From Legionellales bacterium (GTDB lineage Bacteria > Pseudomonadota > Gammaproteobacteria > Legionellales > Legionellaceae), in assembly GCA_003489505.1 (NCBI GenBank), contig DNMA01000150.1, positions 1 through 15,311 on the forward strand: a stretch of DNA of 15,311 bases, read 5' to 3'. The position numbers were made by a program, and so were the translations under genes. This document shows positions 7,011 to 14,915 of this stretch, in pieces (the stretch's first letter is position 1; the number at the start of each line of letters is the position of its first letter). The notes under the pieces are model-generated. The model was given only the letters and a program-made list of their open reading frames with translations, searched no databases and had not been told where the DNA came from.

Positions 7011-9521
7011 ATGTTAAATTCAAGTGAAATATCTTTACGTCGTGCTGTGGCTGTAGCTAGTAAACAAGCAGGTTCCAAAGGGAATATTGCTGAAACGATT
7101 CGTGAATCAGCGATGGGCCAAATGGAATTAATTCAACAAGCCCAAGGCTTTATGGGTGGCGTCAAAGATTCTAAAAATTTACAAGGCGCGGCCATTGGCA
7201 TGGCCGTCCAAGGCTTAGAAATTGCGTATCATGTCTTATCCTCACAGATGCAAGAAGCAAAATTTATTCGAAAACAATTTGTGGAAGAATGCGAAAACAA
7301 TATTGCCACGTTTACCCTCAATCATTCAAAAGAAATAGAAGATTTTTCCAAACATGAAAAAGCCATTGATAATTATTATCAAATACTCACCAAAGAATGC
7401 GGCTATTTTTTAAGTTATTTTGGCATTCAAGACCGCCCTGATGAAACCAATCCCAAAATTCATCGATTATCGATTTTACCTTTTTTTAAAATGAGTCAGG
7501 CTCTACAGCAAAAAAGTCTTGTGGCTAGTCAATTAGACCAACACCGCCAAGCTTGTTCTTTGTTTCTCAAAACCGCTCTCCCTACGATTGGATATAATGA
7601 AGATTACCGAAAAATCAATCGTATTTTTTTACAGCTTGAAGGTCTTTGGGAAAAAGAAAATTATCTCAATCGTTTTAAAGCCCCTAGATTTATTATCATT
7701 TCGCTAGCAAATTTATTATGGAACCTTTTATTTCCTGTAGATAATGATACTGGCATTCCATTAACGCTGGCGGAATGTGTCAATTTATGTTTAAAAGCAG
7801 AGTTATTTTTAAATCTTATCCTAGATAACACCCAAGAAAACTTTATTGATTGGATTGATGATTCACAACATAGCATTTACAGCTTTTTATTAAAAATTGA
7901 GCTTTATATTAAAGGCTTACACCAAGCCTTTGAATTTGAAAGATTACATGAAATTAATTTAACCGATGTCAGTAATAGTATGCACCGCGCCTTGCGTATC
8001 ATGGCTAATAAAATCATGGAATTGATTTTCCAAAAAGGAAATGCTGCTGAAACACTCATGGGGCAATTAATGCTGATGGGTGAAATTGTGAATCAAAGTG
8101 CAGGCATCGTTGAAAAAACTTTTAAAAAAGATGAACGTCTACCTATTCCGGCTTTGAATAAAGTACCCAGTTCGACAATGGACCTCTTACTTTTATTTAT
8201 TCATCAGCCACCACATTCTCGAACAAAAATCATCAATCGCTTAAAAACCTCCGCGAACGAAGCAAATCAAGAGCTCGGTAAAATATTAGAAAAATTTTAT
8301 CAAGAATTCCTGAGCATTTTTGAAGAAAATGCCAAAAAATCATTTAAGAAAAAAAGTCTTCCCATGGATTTTCATTTATGGATTGGTAAGCGTTTTATTG
8401 CCCTGATTGTCATGATGATGGAGTGTTTTAATATCTTTGAGGATACACGTCCTTGCTCCTATCGATCTTCAGAGGAGAGTTTTCGTGATAAAGACCAAAG
8501 AGGCCAAATCATTGAAATTGCTGCAAGCTCTCACCCCAATCGATACTATGAATGGTCTTTATCTATTTTCTTAAAAAATAAAAGTAAGACCAGTGAAAAT
8601 CTTGATCAATTACTACATGAGCAAAATAAAATGCTCATGATGACCAAGCTTCTTGACCAAGTTGGCTCGATGGTCTTAGAAAACCGTGTCTTTTTGCAAC
8701 AGCCTGATTTTCAGGCCATGATTTTAGATTGTTTAAAAAAAATTGAGTTAGCCTATAAAGCCTTAAATGACCGGCTCAATGATGTTGAAACTCAAATGGC
8801 GATGGACCAACAAATTCAGCGTCATGAAAAACGTGTCATTCAACCGATGTTAGATGATTTAGAAGCTACTCTTGAATGCATTCAGCGCTCGATTTTACAA
8901 GTCAGCCAAGTCATTAGTGACCCAGGTTTTTCCGAACATGAAAAGCAGCAAATGCTTGAAAAGACAGCAGCCATCCAAGTGCAATTTCAAGCCTTGTTCC
9001 AGGATGGCTTTAATTTACCCACAAGCTTGCCTAGCTCACCTATAAGTGAAGCAAAAGAAAAACCCGGTTTATTAAAAAAACCGGTGTTCTTAACCCCTAA
9101 AAAAACTTTGGTAACACTTTTACAAAAATGTTTCGATGGCATGTCCCACTCAAGTAAACAAGGCATTAAAGGTGACTTATTAATCAAAATGAAGCTGCAA
9201 ATAGAAAAACAAACGCAATTAAGTGATGAAGACTTAGCTGAGTGGATATTAGATCTCATCAATATTACCTCAGCACCTCGTTCTAATTTTTTATTTCAAG
9301 CCGCATACGGTCAAACTCGGTCAGCAAAAGTGCTTATCAAGGCCATTTTAAATCCAAGACTCAATCAAGATTTACCTTTAGCTGCTATTATTTTTAAAAA
9401 TCCATGCATTGATATCAGCACACTCAATGAGAGCAAAGTACTTCAACAAATTCATCTTCTTAAGCAAGAAAACAGTTGGAGCAATATGGCTGAACAACTA
9501 GAAACCGAACCGGGTTTCTAG
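7011..9521 (+). CDS. Large unrecognised helical cytosolic protein (about 836 residues), possible secreted effector
   Basis: The frame is open from 6996 to the TAG at 9519-9521. The ATG at 6996 directly abuts AAGG and so has no room for a ribosome site. The ATG at 7011 (MLNSSEISLRRAVAVASK), with GAAGAG seven bases upstream, is preferred. I recognise no known domain. The protein has no signal peptide and no convincing membrane helix, though FIIISLANLLWNLLF (about residue 225) and FIALIVMMMECFNIF (about 465) are quite hydrophobic. It is rich in Leu, Lys, Glu and Gln with long amphipathic helices. A Ser/Pro/Lys linker (about 666-698, containing PTSLPSSPISEAKEKPG) separates a C-terminal helical domain, and the last residues are acidic and end in Phe (EQLETEPGF). 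In Legionellales, large helical proteins with such tails are often Dot/Icm substrates, but that is inference. It precedes hemA and ends in its own terminator, so it is not part of the haem operon. Confidence 0.8.
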   Translation: MLNSSEISLRRAVAVASKQAGSKGNIAETIRESAMGQMELIQQAQGFMGGVKDSKNLQGAAIGMAVQGLEIAYHVLSSQMQEAKFIRKQFVEECENNIATFTLNHSKEIEDFSKHEKAIDNYYQILTKECGYFLSYFGIQDRPDETNPKIHRLSILPFFKMSQALQQKSLVASQLDQHRQACSLFLKTALPTIGYNEDYRKINRIFLQLEGLWEKENYLNRFKAPRFIIISLANLLWNLLFPVDNDTGIPLTLAECVNLCLKAELFLNLILDNTQENFIDWIDDSQHSIYSFLLKIELYIKGLHQAFEFERLHEINLTDVSNSMHRALRIMANKIMELIFQKGNAAETLMGQLMLMGEIVNQSAGIVEKTFKKDERLPIPALNKVPSSTMDLLLLFIHQPPHSRTKIINRLKTSANEANQELGKILEKFYQEFLSIFEENAKKSFKKKSLPMDFHLWIGKRFIALIVMMMECFNIFEDTRPCSYRSSEESFRDKDQRGQIIEIAASSHPNRYYEWSLSIFLKNKSKTSENLDQLLHEQNKMLMMTKLLDQVGSMVLENRVFLQQPDFQAMILDCLKKIELAYKALNDRLNDVETQMAMDQQIQRHEKRVIQPMLDDLEATLECIQRSILQVSQVISDPGFSEHEKQQMLEKTAAIQVQFQALFQDGFNLPTSLPSSPISEAKEKPGLLKKPVFLTPKKTLVTLLQKCFDGMSHSSKQGIKGDLLIKMKLQIEKQTQLSDEDLAEWILDLINITSAPRSNFLFQAAYGQTRSAKVLIKAILNPRLNQDLPLAAIIFKNPCIDISTLNESKVLQQIHLLKQENSWSNMAEQLETEPGF

Positions 9522-9534
9522 TTCAGGATTTTTT
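9496..9534 (+). terminator. Rho-independent terminator overlapping the end of the large unknown gene
   Basis: AACTAGAAACC (9496-9506) and GGTTTCTAGTT (9513-9523) form a perfect 11-bp stem with loop GAACCG. Six T residues follow at 9529-9534 after a five-base gap. The left arm, loop and most of the right arm encode the last residues and the TAG stop. The gap before the T run weakens the call slightly. Confidence 0.7.
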
Positions 9535-9564
9535 CATAGCTTTTTGTTTAAAAGGCTACCGATC

Positions 9565-9585
9565 ACCCTACAAATAGGGTAAAAT
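9565..9585 (+). promoter_or_regulatory. Inverted repeat and candidate -10 box upstream of hemA
   Basis: ACCCTA (9565-9570), loop CAAA and TAGGGT (9575-9580) form a perfect six-base inverted repeat whose last T starts TAAAAT (9580-9585), a five-of-six -10 match. The -35 position (TACCGA) is poor, so expression may need an activator or be weak. The repeat could be an operator overlapping the promoter. It lies 31 bases upstream of the hemA start. Confidence 0.4.
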
Positions 9586-9616
9586 ATGCTTTTAAAATCA
9601 ACATTGGAATTGTATT

Positions 9617-10876
9617 TTGTTAGTTGTTTGCGGCTTAAATCAACAAACACCTTTAGAATTTCGAGAAAAGATTGCCATTCATTCTGCCAATCTAGCAACG
9701 TGTCTTTTCGAAATTCAGCAATTACCCGGTGTGCAAGAATGCATGGCCTTATCGACTTGTCATCGTACTGAGATTTATGCAGTGGTGAATAACCCTGACT
9801 CTCTCATCCATTGGTGGCATACCCACCATCAAATGATTTGGCCTCAATTAAAAGAACACTTCTATTGTTATCAACAGCAAGATGCCATTACCCATTCACT
9901 TCGAGTCGCCTGCGGCCTAGACTCCATGCTCATTGGTGAACCACAAATTCTAGGCCAATTAAAACAAGCCTATCAAGAAGCCCTAGAACTCAAGTTTGCA
10001 AAAAATCGTTTGATGCATTGGTTTGATTTTGTTTTTCAAATGACTAAAAAAATCCGTACGCAATGCGGCATTAATCAATTGCCTGTATCGGTTGCCTCGG
10101 TTGCAGTCGATAGCATCCAAAACCATCTCGGTGACATAAAAGATAATAAAGTATTAATTATTGGTTCTGGCGATACAGCAAGACTTTCTGCCATTCACCT
10201 CCAAGAAAAAGGCTGCTGGGATTTCATGGTGACCAGTCGCCATTTAGAACACGCAAAAGGTCTTGCAGACCAACTCCATGGCAAAGCCTTTGTTGTTACT
10301 GAATTAAATGATTATATGCATCTAGCTGATATTGTAGTCACAGCAACCAGCTGTCCGTTGCCTTTTATTACGCAACAATCCATGGAGCAGACTTTAGCTA
10401 AACGCCAAAATAAAAGTATGATTTTAGTGGATTTAGCAGTCCCCAGAGATATTGAGCCAGATGTTGCAAAACTTGCAGCTGTCAAATTAATTAACATTGA
10501 CAATCTTAAAGAAATTCAAGAAAAAAACCAATCCAAACGCCAAGAAGCTGGCGTCATTGCTGAAAAAATGATTCTTGAAGCGCTCGAAGTTTACTATCAA
10601 AAATCTAAAACTAAAAAAGCGCAAAACTTAATCTGTGATTATCGCACTTATATGCAAAACTTAGCTCAAGAAGAAGTTAAAAGAGCTCATCAAAAATTAG
10701 CCTCAGGCCAATGCCAATTTCAAGTCATTGAAGAACTTTCTGAACGCTTATTACAAAAACTAATGCATCAACCGACCATTGGCCTACAAAAAGCAGCCAT
10801 TGATGACCGTCATGATGTTTTAGAAGTTGCCCAGTATTTATTTAATCATCAGCCCAAAGAGACCGAGATTTCATGA
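9617..10876 (+). CDS. hemA: Glutamyl-tRNA reductase
   Basis: HemA reduces glutamyl-tRNA(Glu) to glutamate-1-semialdehyde with NADPH, the first committed step of C5-pathway tetrapyrrole synthesis. The 419-residue length matches the family. Visible hallmarks are the N-terminal [13 protein letters not shown], the catalytic C48 in [32 protein letters not shown] (about 103-122), the nucleotide-binding [26 protein letters not shown], and the C-terminal dimerisation helices. The usual NHKT reads NQQT. The start is TTG at 9617 with GGA eight bases before it. An in-frame TAA at 9593 rules out anything further upstream, and no in-frame ATG lies between, so the start is a weak codon. The stop overlaps the prfA ATG by four bases (ATGA). 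The hemA-prfA-prmC order is the usual gammaproteobacterial one. Confidence 0.96.
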   Translation: MLVVCGLNQQTPLEFREKIAIHSANLATCLFEIQQLPGVQECMALSTCHRTEIYAVVNNPDSLIHWWHTHHQMIWPQLKEHFYCYQQQDAITHSLRVACGLDSMLIGEPQILGQLKQAYQEALELKFAKNRLMHWFDFVFQMTKKIRTQCGINQLPVSVASVAVDSIQNHLGDIKDNKVLIIGSGDTARLSAIHLQEKGCWDFMVTSRHLEHAKGLADQLHGKAFVVTELNDYMHLADIVVTATSCPLPFITQQSMEQTLAKRQNKSMILVDLAVPRDIEPDVAKLAAVKLINIDNLKEIQEKNQSKRQEAGVIAEKMILEALEVYYQKSKTKKAQNLICDYRTYMQNLAQEEVKRAHQKLASGQCQFQVIEELSERLLQKLMHQPTIGLQKAAIDDRHDVLEVAQYLFNHQPKETEIS

Positions 10877-11961
10877 AAGCCAGTTTATTAGAAAAATTTA
10901 TTCAAATGTCTGAACGTTTGGAAGAACTCCAAATGTTACTCAGTGATGCTGAAACCATTAAATCAGCCACTAAATTTCAACAACTTTCTAAAGAATTCGC
11001 TCAATTGGACCCGATTGTTGAACGTTTTAAAAAATTTCAAAGCCTGCAGCAAGAGTGGGATGAAATCCAAGCTTGGCTTCAAGATGATGATAAAGAACTC
11101 AAACAACTGGCGGAACAAGAATATCCTTTCGTCAAACAAAAATTAGAAGAAATTGAAGAAATCTTGCAATGGGATTTAATTCCACAAGACCCTAATGATG
11201 AAAAAAATGTTTACTTGGAAGTTCGTGCCGGAACAGGTGGTGATGAGGCGGCAATTTTTGCTGGCGATTTATTCCGCATGTACAGCCGCTACGCTGAAAC
11301 TCAAGGCTGGCAATTGGAAATTTTAAATATGCATCATGGGGAACATGGGGGGTTTAAAGAGGTCATTGCCCAAATCAGTGGAGCCAACGTCTATGGCCAT
11401 TTAAAATTTGAATCTGGCACTCATCGCGTACAACGTGTACCACAGACTGAATCTCAAGGCCGTGTTCATACCTCTGCTTGTACAGTAGCTATCTTACCTG
11501 AACTTGATGAAATCAATGCCATCACCATCAGCCCCGATGACTTACGTGTCGATACCTTCCGGGCATCAGGTGCCGGTGGTCAGCACGTCAATAAAACCGA
11601 TTCGGCTATTCGCATCACCCATATTCCATCAGGCATGGTGGTAGAATGCCAAGATGAACGTTCACAACATAAAAACCGTGCAAAAGCCATGGCTTTATTA
11701 CAAGCACGTTTACTGGATGCAGAACAAAGTAAACAAAGAGAGTCACAAGCGCAAACTCGAAAAATGTTGGTCGGTAGTGGTGACCGTTCCGAACGAATTC
11801 GAACCTATAACTATCCTCAAGGCCGTTTAACTGAGCACCGTATTAACTTAACCATCTATCAATTGGCAGATGTCATGGAAGGTCACCTCGACTCAGTGAT
11901 TCAACCCTTAAGAAAAGAACATCAGGCCAATTTACTAGCCGACTTTTCATCGCAATTGTGA
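10873..11961 (+). CDS. prfA: Peptide chain release factor 1
   Basis: RF1 recognises UAA and UAG in the ribosomal A site and triggers peptidyl-tRNA hydrolysis. The 362-residue length is standard. The stop-codon recognition tripeptide of the PxT type is PQT at residues 190-192 ([16 protein letters not shown]); many relatives have PAT, so the middle residue differs while the conserved Pro and Thr remain. The catalytic GGQ is at 235-237 in [17 protein letters not shown]. The helical domain 1 occupies about residues 1-100. Translation is coupled to hemA through the ATGA overlap and its TGA stop shares a base with the prmC start. Confidence 0.97.
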   Translation: MKASLLEKFIQMSERLEELQMLLSDAETIKSATKFQQLSKEFAQLDPIVERFKKFQSLQQEWDEIQAWLQDDDKELKQLAEQEYPFVKQKLEEIEEILQWDLIPQDPNDEKNVYLEVRAGTGGDEAAIFAGDLFRMYSRYAETQGWQLEILNMHHGEHGGFKEVIAQISGANVYGHLKFESGTHRVQRVPQTESQGRVHTSACTVAILPELDEINAITISPDDLRVDTFRASGAGGQHVNKTDSAIRITHIPSGMVVECQDERSQHKNRAKAMALLQARLLDAEQSKQRESQAQTRKMLVGSGDRSERIRTYNYPQGRLTEHRINLTIYQLADVMEGHLDSVIQPLRKEHQANLLADFSSQL

Positions 11962-12809
11962 TGAATATTGAAGAGGCTTTGAAAGATGCAGAGCAAGCTT
12001 TAAGCTCCTGTAGTGATTCAGCAAGGCTTGATGCTGAGCTTTTACTTTCTCATACCCTAGCCTGTCAAAGAACCTATTTGTACGCACACAGCAAAGATTT
12101 GCTCTCTGAAAGTTATGAGCATACCTTTCGTGAATGGATTGAACTGAGAAAAAAATCTATTCCCATTGCCTATCTTTTAGGTGAAAAAGAATTTTGGTCT
12201 TTGAAGCTCAAACTGAGCACTAAAACATTAATTCCAAGACCAGCAACAGAAAGTATCATTGAACATATCCTCCAACTTCCCTTACCGCCTCAAGCCCGAA
12301 TCTGTGATTTAGGAACAGGAAGTGGTGCTATTGCTTTAAGTCTTGGCAAAGAGCGCCCCAATTGGCATATCACTGCAACCGATATTCAAGCCAATGCCTT
12401 AAGTATCGCATCAGCGAATGCCAAACATTATCAATTAGAAAATATTCAATTTCTTTGGAGCGATTGGTTTGACAAACTCCCTCAAAAGCAATTTGATATC
12501 ATTGTCAGTAACCCACCCTATATTGATGCCAAAGACCCCCATCTATTTCAAGGTGATGTGCAATATGAACCCATGAAATCTTTGGTTAGCCCCGAGCAAG
12601 GTTTTGCAGACTTATTTCATTTGATTCAAACGGCAAAACAACATCTTCACCCTCAAGGCTTTATCATTTTAGAGCACGGCTACCAACAACAAGAAATTCT
12701 TTTAGAGGCTTTTGCCCAGGCAGGATTTTCTGATGTGCGAGGCTATCGAGATCATGAAGGTCTACCTCGCTTTTGCGTAGGACAAAAAAATGAACAAACT
12801 TCAACTTGA
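11961..12809 (+). CDS. prmC: Release factor glutamine methyltransferase
   Basis: PrmC (HemK) N5-methylates the glutamine of the GGQ motif in RF1 and RF2, so it acts on the product of the gene just upstream. Numbered from the ATG at 11961, the N-terminal helical substrate-binding domain spans about 1-75. It is followed by LIPRPATESIIEHIL (family PRPDTE, here with Ala), SAM motif I CDLGTGSGAIALSL (115-128), TDIQANALSIASANA for motif II, and the catalytic NPPY at 184-187 (VSNPPYID). YEPMKSLVSPEQGFADLFHLI is also typical. Length, 282 residues, is normal. The ATG overlaps the prfA stop by one base (TGATG); a GTG one codon earlier at 11958 is the alternative. Its end overlaps the mpg start by 20 bases. 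Confidence 0.96.
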   Translation: MNIEEALKDAEQALSSCSDSARLDAELLLSHTLACQRTYLYAHSKDLLSESYEHTFREWIELRKKSIPIAYLLGEKEFWSLKLKLSTKTLIPRPATESIIEHILQLPLPPQARICDLGTGSGAIALSLGKERPNWHITATDIQANALSIASANAKHYQLENIQFLWSDWFDKLPQKQFDIIVSNPPYIDAKDPHLFQGDVQYEPMKSLVSPEQGFADLFHLIQTAKQHLHPQGFIILEHGYQQQEILLEAFAQAGFSDVRGYRDHEGLPRFCVGQKNEQTST

Positions 12810-13284
12810 TTTTTTTAAGCGTCCAACAGAAATTGTTGCTGAAGAACTCATCGGCAAAATCATGATGATTCATGGGAAATCCTGCCTTGTCACTGAAACA
12901 GAGGCCTACAAGGGCGATGAAGACCCCGCCTCTCACGCATTTAAAGGCCCCACTGAACGTTCTGCTATCATGTTTGGGCCTTGTGCACGTTTATATATTT
13001 ATCTTATATACGGCATGTATCATTGCATGAATATTGTCGCACACGAAAAAGGCCAAGCAGGCGCTGTCTTGATTCGAGGTTTACAGCTGCCCAACATTCA
13101 CCTCAACGGCCCCGGAAAAATTTGTAAATATTTTCAAATTGATAGACAGCTTAATCATTACGATATTTGCCAAAGTGATGATATTTATATCATTTCGCAT
13201 GAAACACCTTTAGAGGTCATCGCCACACCTAGAATTGGCATCAAAAAAGGCCATGATAAATTGTGGCGTTTTATTCAAACCTAG
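12790..13284 (+). CDS. mpg: 3-methyladenine DNA glycosylase, Mpg/AAG family (compact form)
   Basis: The product should excise alkylated purines in base-excision repair. The active-site block TETEAYKGDEDPASHAF contains E38, Y40 and H49, which line up with human AAG E125, Y127 and H136. LYIYLIYGMYHCMNIV, AVLIRGLQL, NGPGKICKYFQID and TPRIGI follow in family order. At 164 residues it is some 25-35 shorter than usual. The missing part is mainly the helical segment between the AVLIRxxxP strand and NGPGK, where this protein passes directly from LQLPNIHL to NGPGK. All recognised catalytic residues remain, so it is probably active. The ATG at 12790 has AGGA seven bases upstream and lies inside the end of prmC, making mpg the fourth overlapping gene of the hemA block. 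Confidence 0.92.
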   Translation: MNKLQLDFFKRPTEIVAEELIGKIMMIHGKSCLVTETEAYKGDEDPASHAFKGPTERSAIMFGPCARLYIYLIYGMYHCMNIVAHEKGQAGAVLIRGLQLPNIHLNGPGKICKYFQIDRQLNHYDICQSDDIYIISHETPLEVIATPRIGIKKGHDKLWRFIQT

Positions 13285-13319
13285 CGCTTTTTGTTCTCTT
13301 CATATAAGATATAAAAATC

Positions 13320-13345
13320 TGTTAAAACTCTTTAGAAATGTCACA
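13320..13345. mobile_element. Possible terminal repeat of an IS21-family element
   Basis: Read on the minus strand, this stretch contains GTGACATTTCTAAAGAG followed by TTTTAACA. As I remember them, IS21-family ends start with TGT and carry GACATTTCTA-like repeats, which this resembles. It lies where the element's distal end would be if most of istA and all of istB had been deleted. No matching inverted copy is visible upstream of the istA remnant, so the assignment is tentative. Confidence 0.35.
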
Positions 13346-13380
13346 TTTTATTAACGGTGTTTGTCAAGATAGTTGTCGCA

Positions 13381-13614
13381 TTAATAAGAGCTTTCGTTAT
13401 TTTCAACAGGAAATAATAAACTATAAATTTTTTCCTCGGTCCACTCATCACTTAGAGGCCATACTAATCCTGCAGCTTTTGCACGACTTAAATAATTACT
13501 AACGCTGCCGGGACTAATATTCAGACGTCTAGCAATTTCACGATTACCTACTCCTTCGCTCTTCAACTTTAAAACATTTTTAATCTTACGCATCGACATT
13601 TTCTCCGTTGGCAT
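13381..13614 (-). pseudogene. istA: N-terminal fragment of IS21-family transposase IstA
   Basis: The 77-residue product reads as the N-terminal helix-turn-helix of IstA: MSMRKIKNVLKLKSEG, GNREIARRLNISPGSVSNYL and RAKAAGLVWPL, then EEKIYSLLFP, after which IstA would continue into its catalytic integrase domain. Here the frame stops after a few unrelated residues. A full IstA is about 500 residues, and neither the DDE domain nor istB is present in the 96 bases before mpg. The fragment keeps a good start (ATG at 13614, AAGGA six bases upstream), so a small DNA-binding protein may still be made. It is most simply a decayed insertion sequence; retention as a regulator is possible but unsupported. 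Confidence 0.75.
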
Positions 13615-13695
13615 TATTTATCCTTTTTTATTATTAAAAATAAAAAGATATTACGGTTTTATCTTTGCGTCGCTTTTATAAATTTTTTCTTTAAA

Positions 13696-13738
13696 GTGAT
13701 CACGATGAATCGGAATTGGTGATCAACATCATCGGAAT
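13696..13738. repeat. Two adjacent GTGATCA-containing direct repeats
   Basis: The segments 13696-13716 and 13719-13738 share GTGATCA at the left and ATCGGAAT at the right with a variable centre (21 versus 20 bases), spaced 23 bases apart. TGATCA is itself a palindrome. The pair overlaps the stop codon of the small ORF and lies about 80-125 bases upstream of the istA-remnant start. Paired sites two helical turns apart could bind a regulator. Confidence 0.5.
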
Positions 13739-13902
13739 AGGCACCCTTTAACTGAAACATTTAAAATAACTTTATCTTCATAATTTAAACTCACATCTAA
13801 AATACTTAATCTGAATAACATGCTTTCTTTTTTAAATCCTCGATACAAATTTTTAAAAATTTGAGTCAAGTGTAATGGGTAATATCTTTTTAAAGCAAAC
13901 AT
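13729..13902 (-). CDS. Small hypothetical ORF coupled to the asparaginase homologue
   Basis: The 57-residue reading frame starts with ATG at 13902, one base after the TGA of the upstream gene (TGA-A-ATG), with GAGGA eight bases upstream inside that gene. This looks like translational coupling and argues that the ORF is real. The product has a basic first half (MFALKRYYPLHLTQIF, then LYRGFKKE) and a second half that could form beta strands (FRLSILDVSLNYEDKVILNV). I see no known domain. It could be a small partner protein or the C-terminal remnant of a larger gene. An upstream TTG at 13917 would add five residues but has no ribosome site. Confidence 0.45.
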   Translation of the reverse strand: MFALKRYYPLHLTQIFKNLYRGFKKESMLFRLSILDVSLNYEDKVILNVSVKGCLFR

Positions 13903-13903
13903 T

Positions 13904-14887
13904 TCAATATTCCTCAAAAGCTTTTCGTATTTCCTGCTTTGTAAGATTATGGACTAAACAAACAGATAAAAGGATAGCTGCTTTTTGCGGCGATAATTGT
14001 GAAGCACAAATAAATCCATATCGATCATCGTAAGACGCATCTTTATTAGAAAGAAAAAAACCTGCGCGCGAACAACGTATTAAAGTAAAATTCTTTTTTT
14101 CAACTGCTTGTTGTAATAACATGCTTATTTCTTTAGTTTGATATCCTTTCCCAAACCCTGCACTTATCAAACCCTCAATCTTACTGTCATAAACAAGATA
14201 ATTAATATAATCAAGATCCATTCCCAAATGAGAATACAAAATGGCTATCTTAGGGTATCTAGACATCCTCTTTACAGAAAAATTAGTATCATAAGAGTTT
14301 AAAATGGGACGCATCATTTGATGGAAAACATCACCGATAATATAACCGATGACACCTAATCCATCATTTGAAAAATTTTCTGCTAAACCCGGTTTGGTTT
14401 TTGTGGCCCATTTTGCTGAAACAACCGTGTCATTAAAAGTAATAAGCACGCCCAAATTTTGAGCATTATCATGCTGAGCAATTACCAAGGCATTGTATAA
14501 ATTTTTTTTACCATCATAAACTAAATGATTTTGAGGGAAGTAAGAACCAGTGAAAACAATCGTCTTTGGCGTTTTAACAACCAAGTCTATGAAATATGCA
14601 ATATCTTCAAGAGCGTTTGTACCAACTGAAATAACAGCACCAAAAGTTTCATTATCATCAACAAGCGCCTGAATTTTTTTAGCTAAATCTAAGAGTTCAT
14701 CAGTAGATAGTTCATGACTGATTTTATTTGAGAAAAATTGGTATTGAATTTGAATATTTGTGAAAGGAGGAAATTCATTAATAAATGAAGAAATAGAGTC
14801 TCCTGTTTTATTATAAAATTCATCAGTATTTTTAGAAGAAAAACTTGAAATAGTCCCTCCAACATCCAATACAGCTAAGGTTTTCAT
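13904..14887 (-). CDS. Asparaginase/glutaminase-family protein with altered active site
   Basis: This 327-residue protein belongs to the L-asparaginase family (type I/II, PF00710 fold). Numbered from the chosen start at 14887, T12 lies in VLDVGGTISS and Y25 in DEFYNK, both at the same positions as in E. coli AnsB. T90 is in VISVGTNALED, FTGSYFPQNH and YDGKKNLYNALVIA follow, and K163 is in ATKTKPG. The second catalytic segment is normally GTDT; here it is GTNA, so the conserved Asp is Asn and the next Thr is Ala. The enzyme may therefore be impaired or use another substrate. There is no signal peptide, so it should be cytosolic. The ATG at 14887 has GGAG six bases upstream, whereas the in-frame ATG at 14899 has none and would lie too close to the predicted transcription start. 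Base composition is more AT-rich than in the housekeeping genes, suggesting an acquired gene. Confidence 0.8.
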   Translation of the reverse strand: MKTLAVLDVGGTISSFSSKNTDEFYNKTGDSISSFINEFPPFTNIQIQYQFFSNKISHELSTDELLDLAKKIQALVDDNETFGAVISVGTNALEDIAYFIDLVVKTPKTIVFTGSYFPQNHLVYDGKKNLYNALVIAQHDNAQNLGVLITFNDTVVSAKWATKTKPGLAENFSNDGLGVIGYIIGDVFHQMMRPILNSYDTNFSVKRMSRYPKIAILYSHLGMDLDYINYLVYDSKIEGLISAGFGKGYQTKEISMLLQQAVEKKNFTLIRCSRAGFFLSNKDASYDDRYGFICASQLSPQKAAILLSVCLVHNLTKQEIRKAFEEY

Positions 14888-14915
14888 TATTTTCTCCATA
14901 AATTAATGAAATTAT

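Noticed and set aside
9064..9084. Hairpin CCGGTTT / AAACCGG inside the large unknown gene
   Set aside because: It lies within coding sequence with a 7-base loop and no T-tract after it; probably chance.
9586..9771. ATG-started frame overlapping the beginning of hemA
   Set aside because: It is in another frame from hemA, gives no recognisable protein, and hemA similarity starts immediately at 9617.
12664..12936. Minus-strand open frame of 90 codons across the prmC/mpg junction
   Set aside because: Both plus-strand genes are well supported by family motifs, and this frame has no recognisable content or ribosome site.
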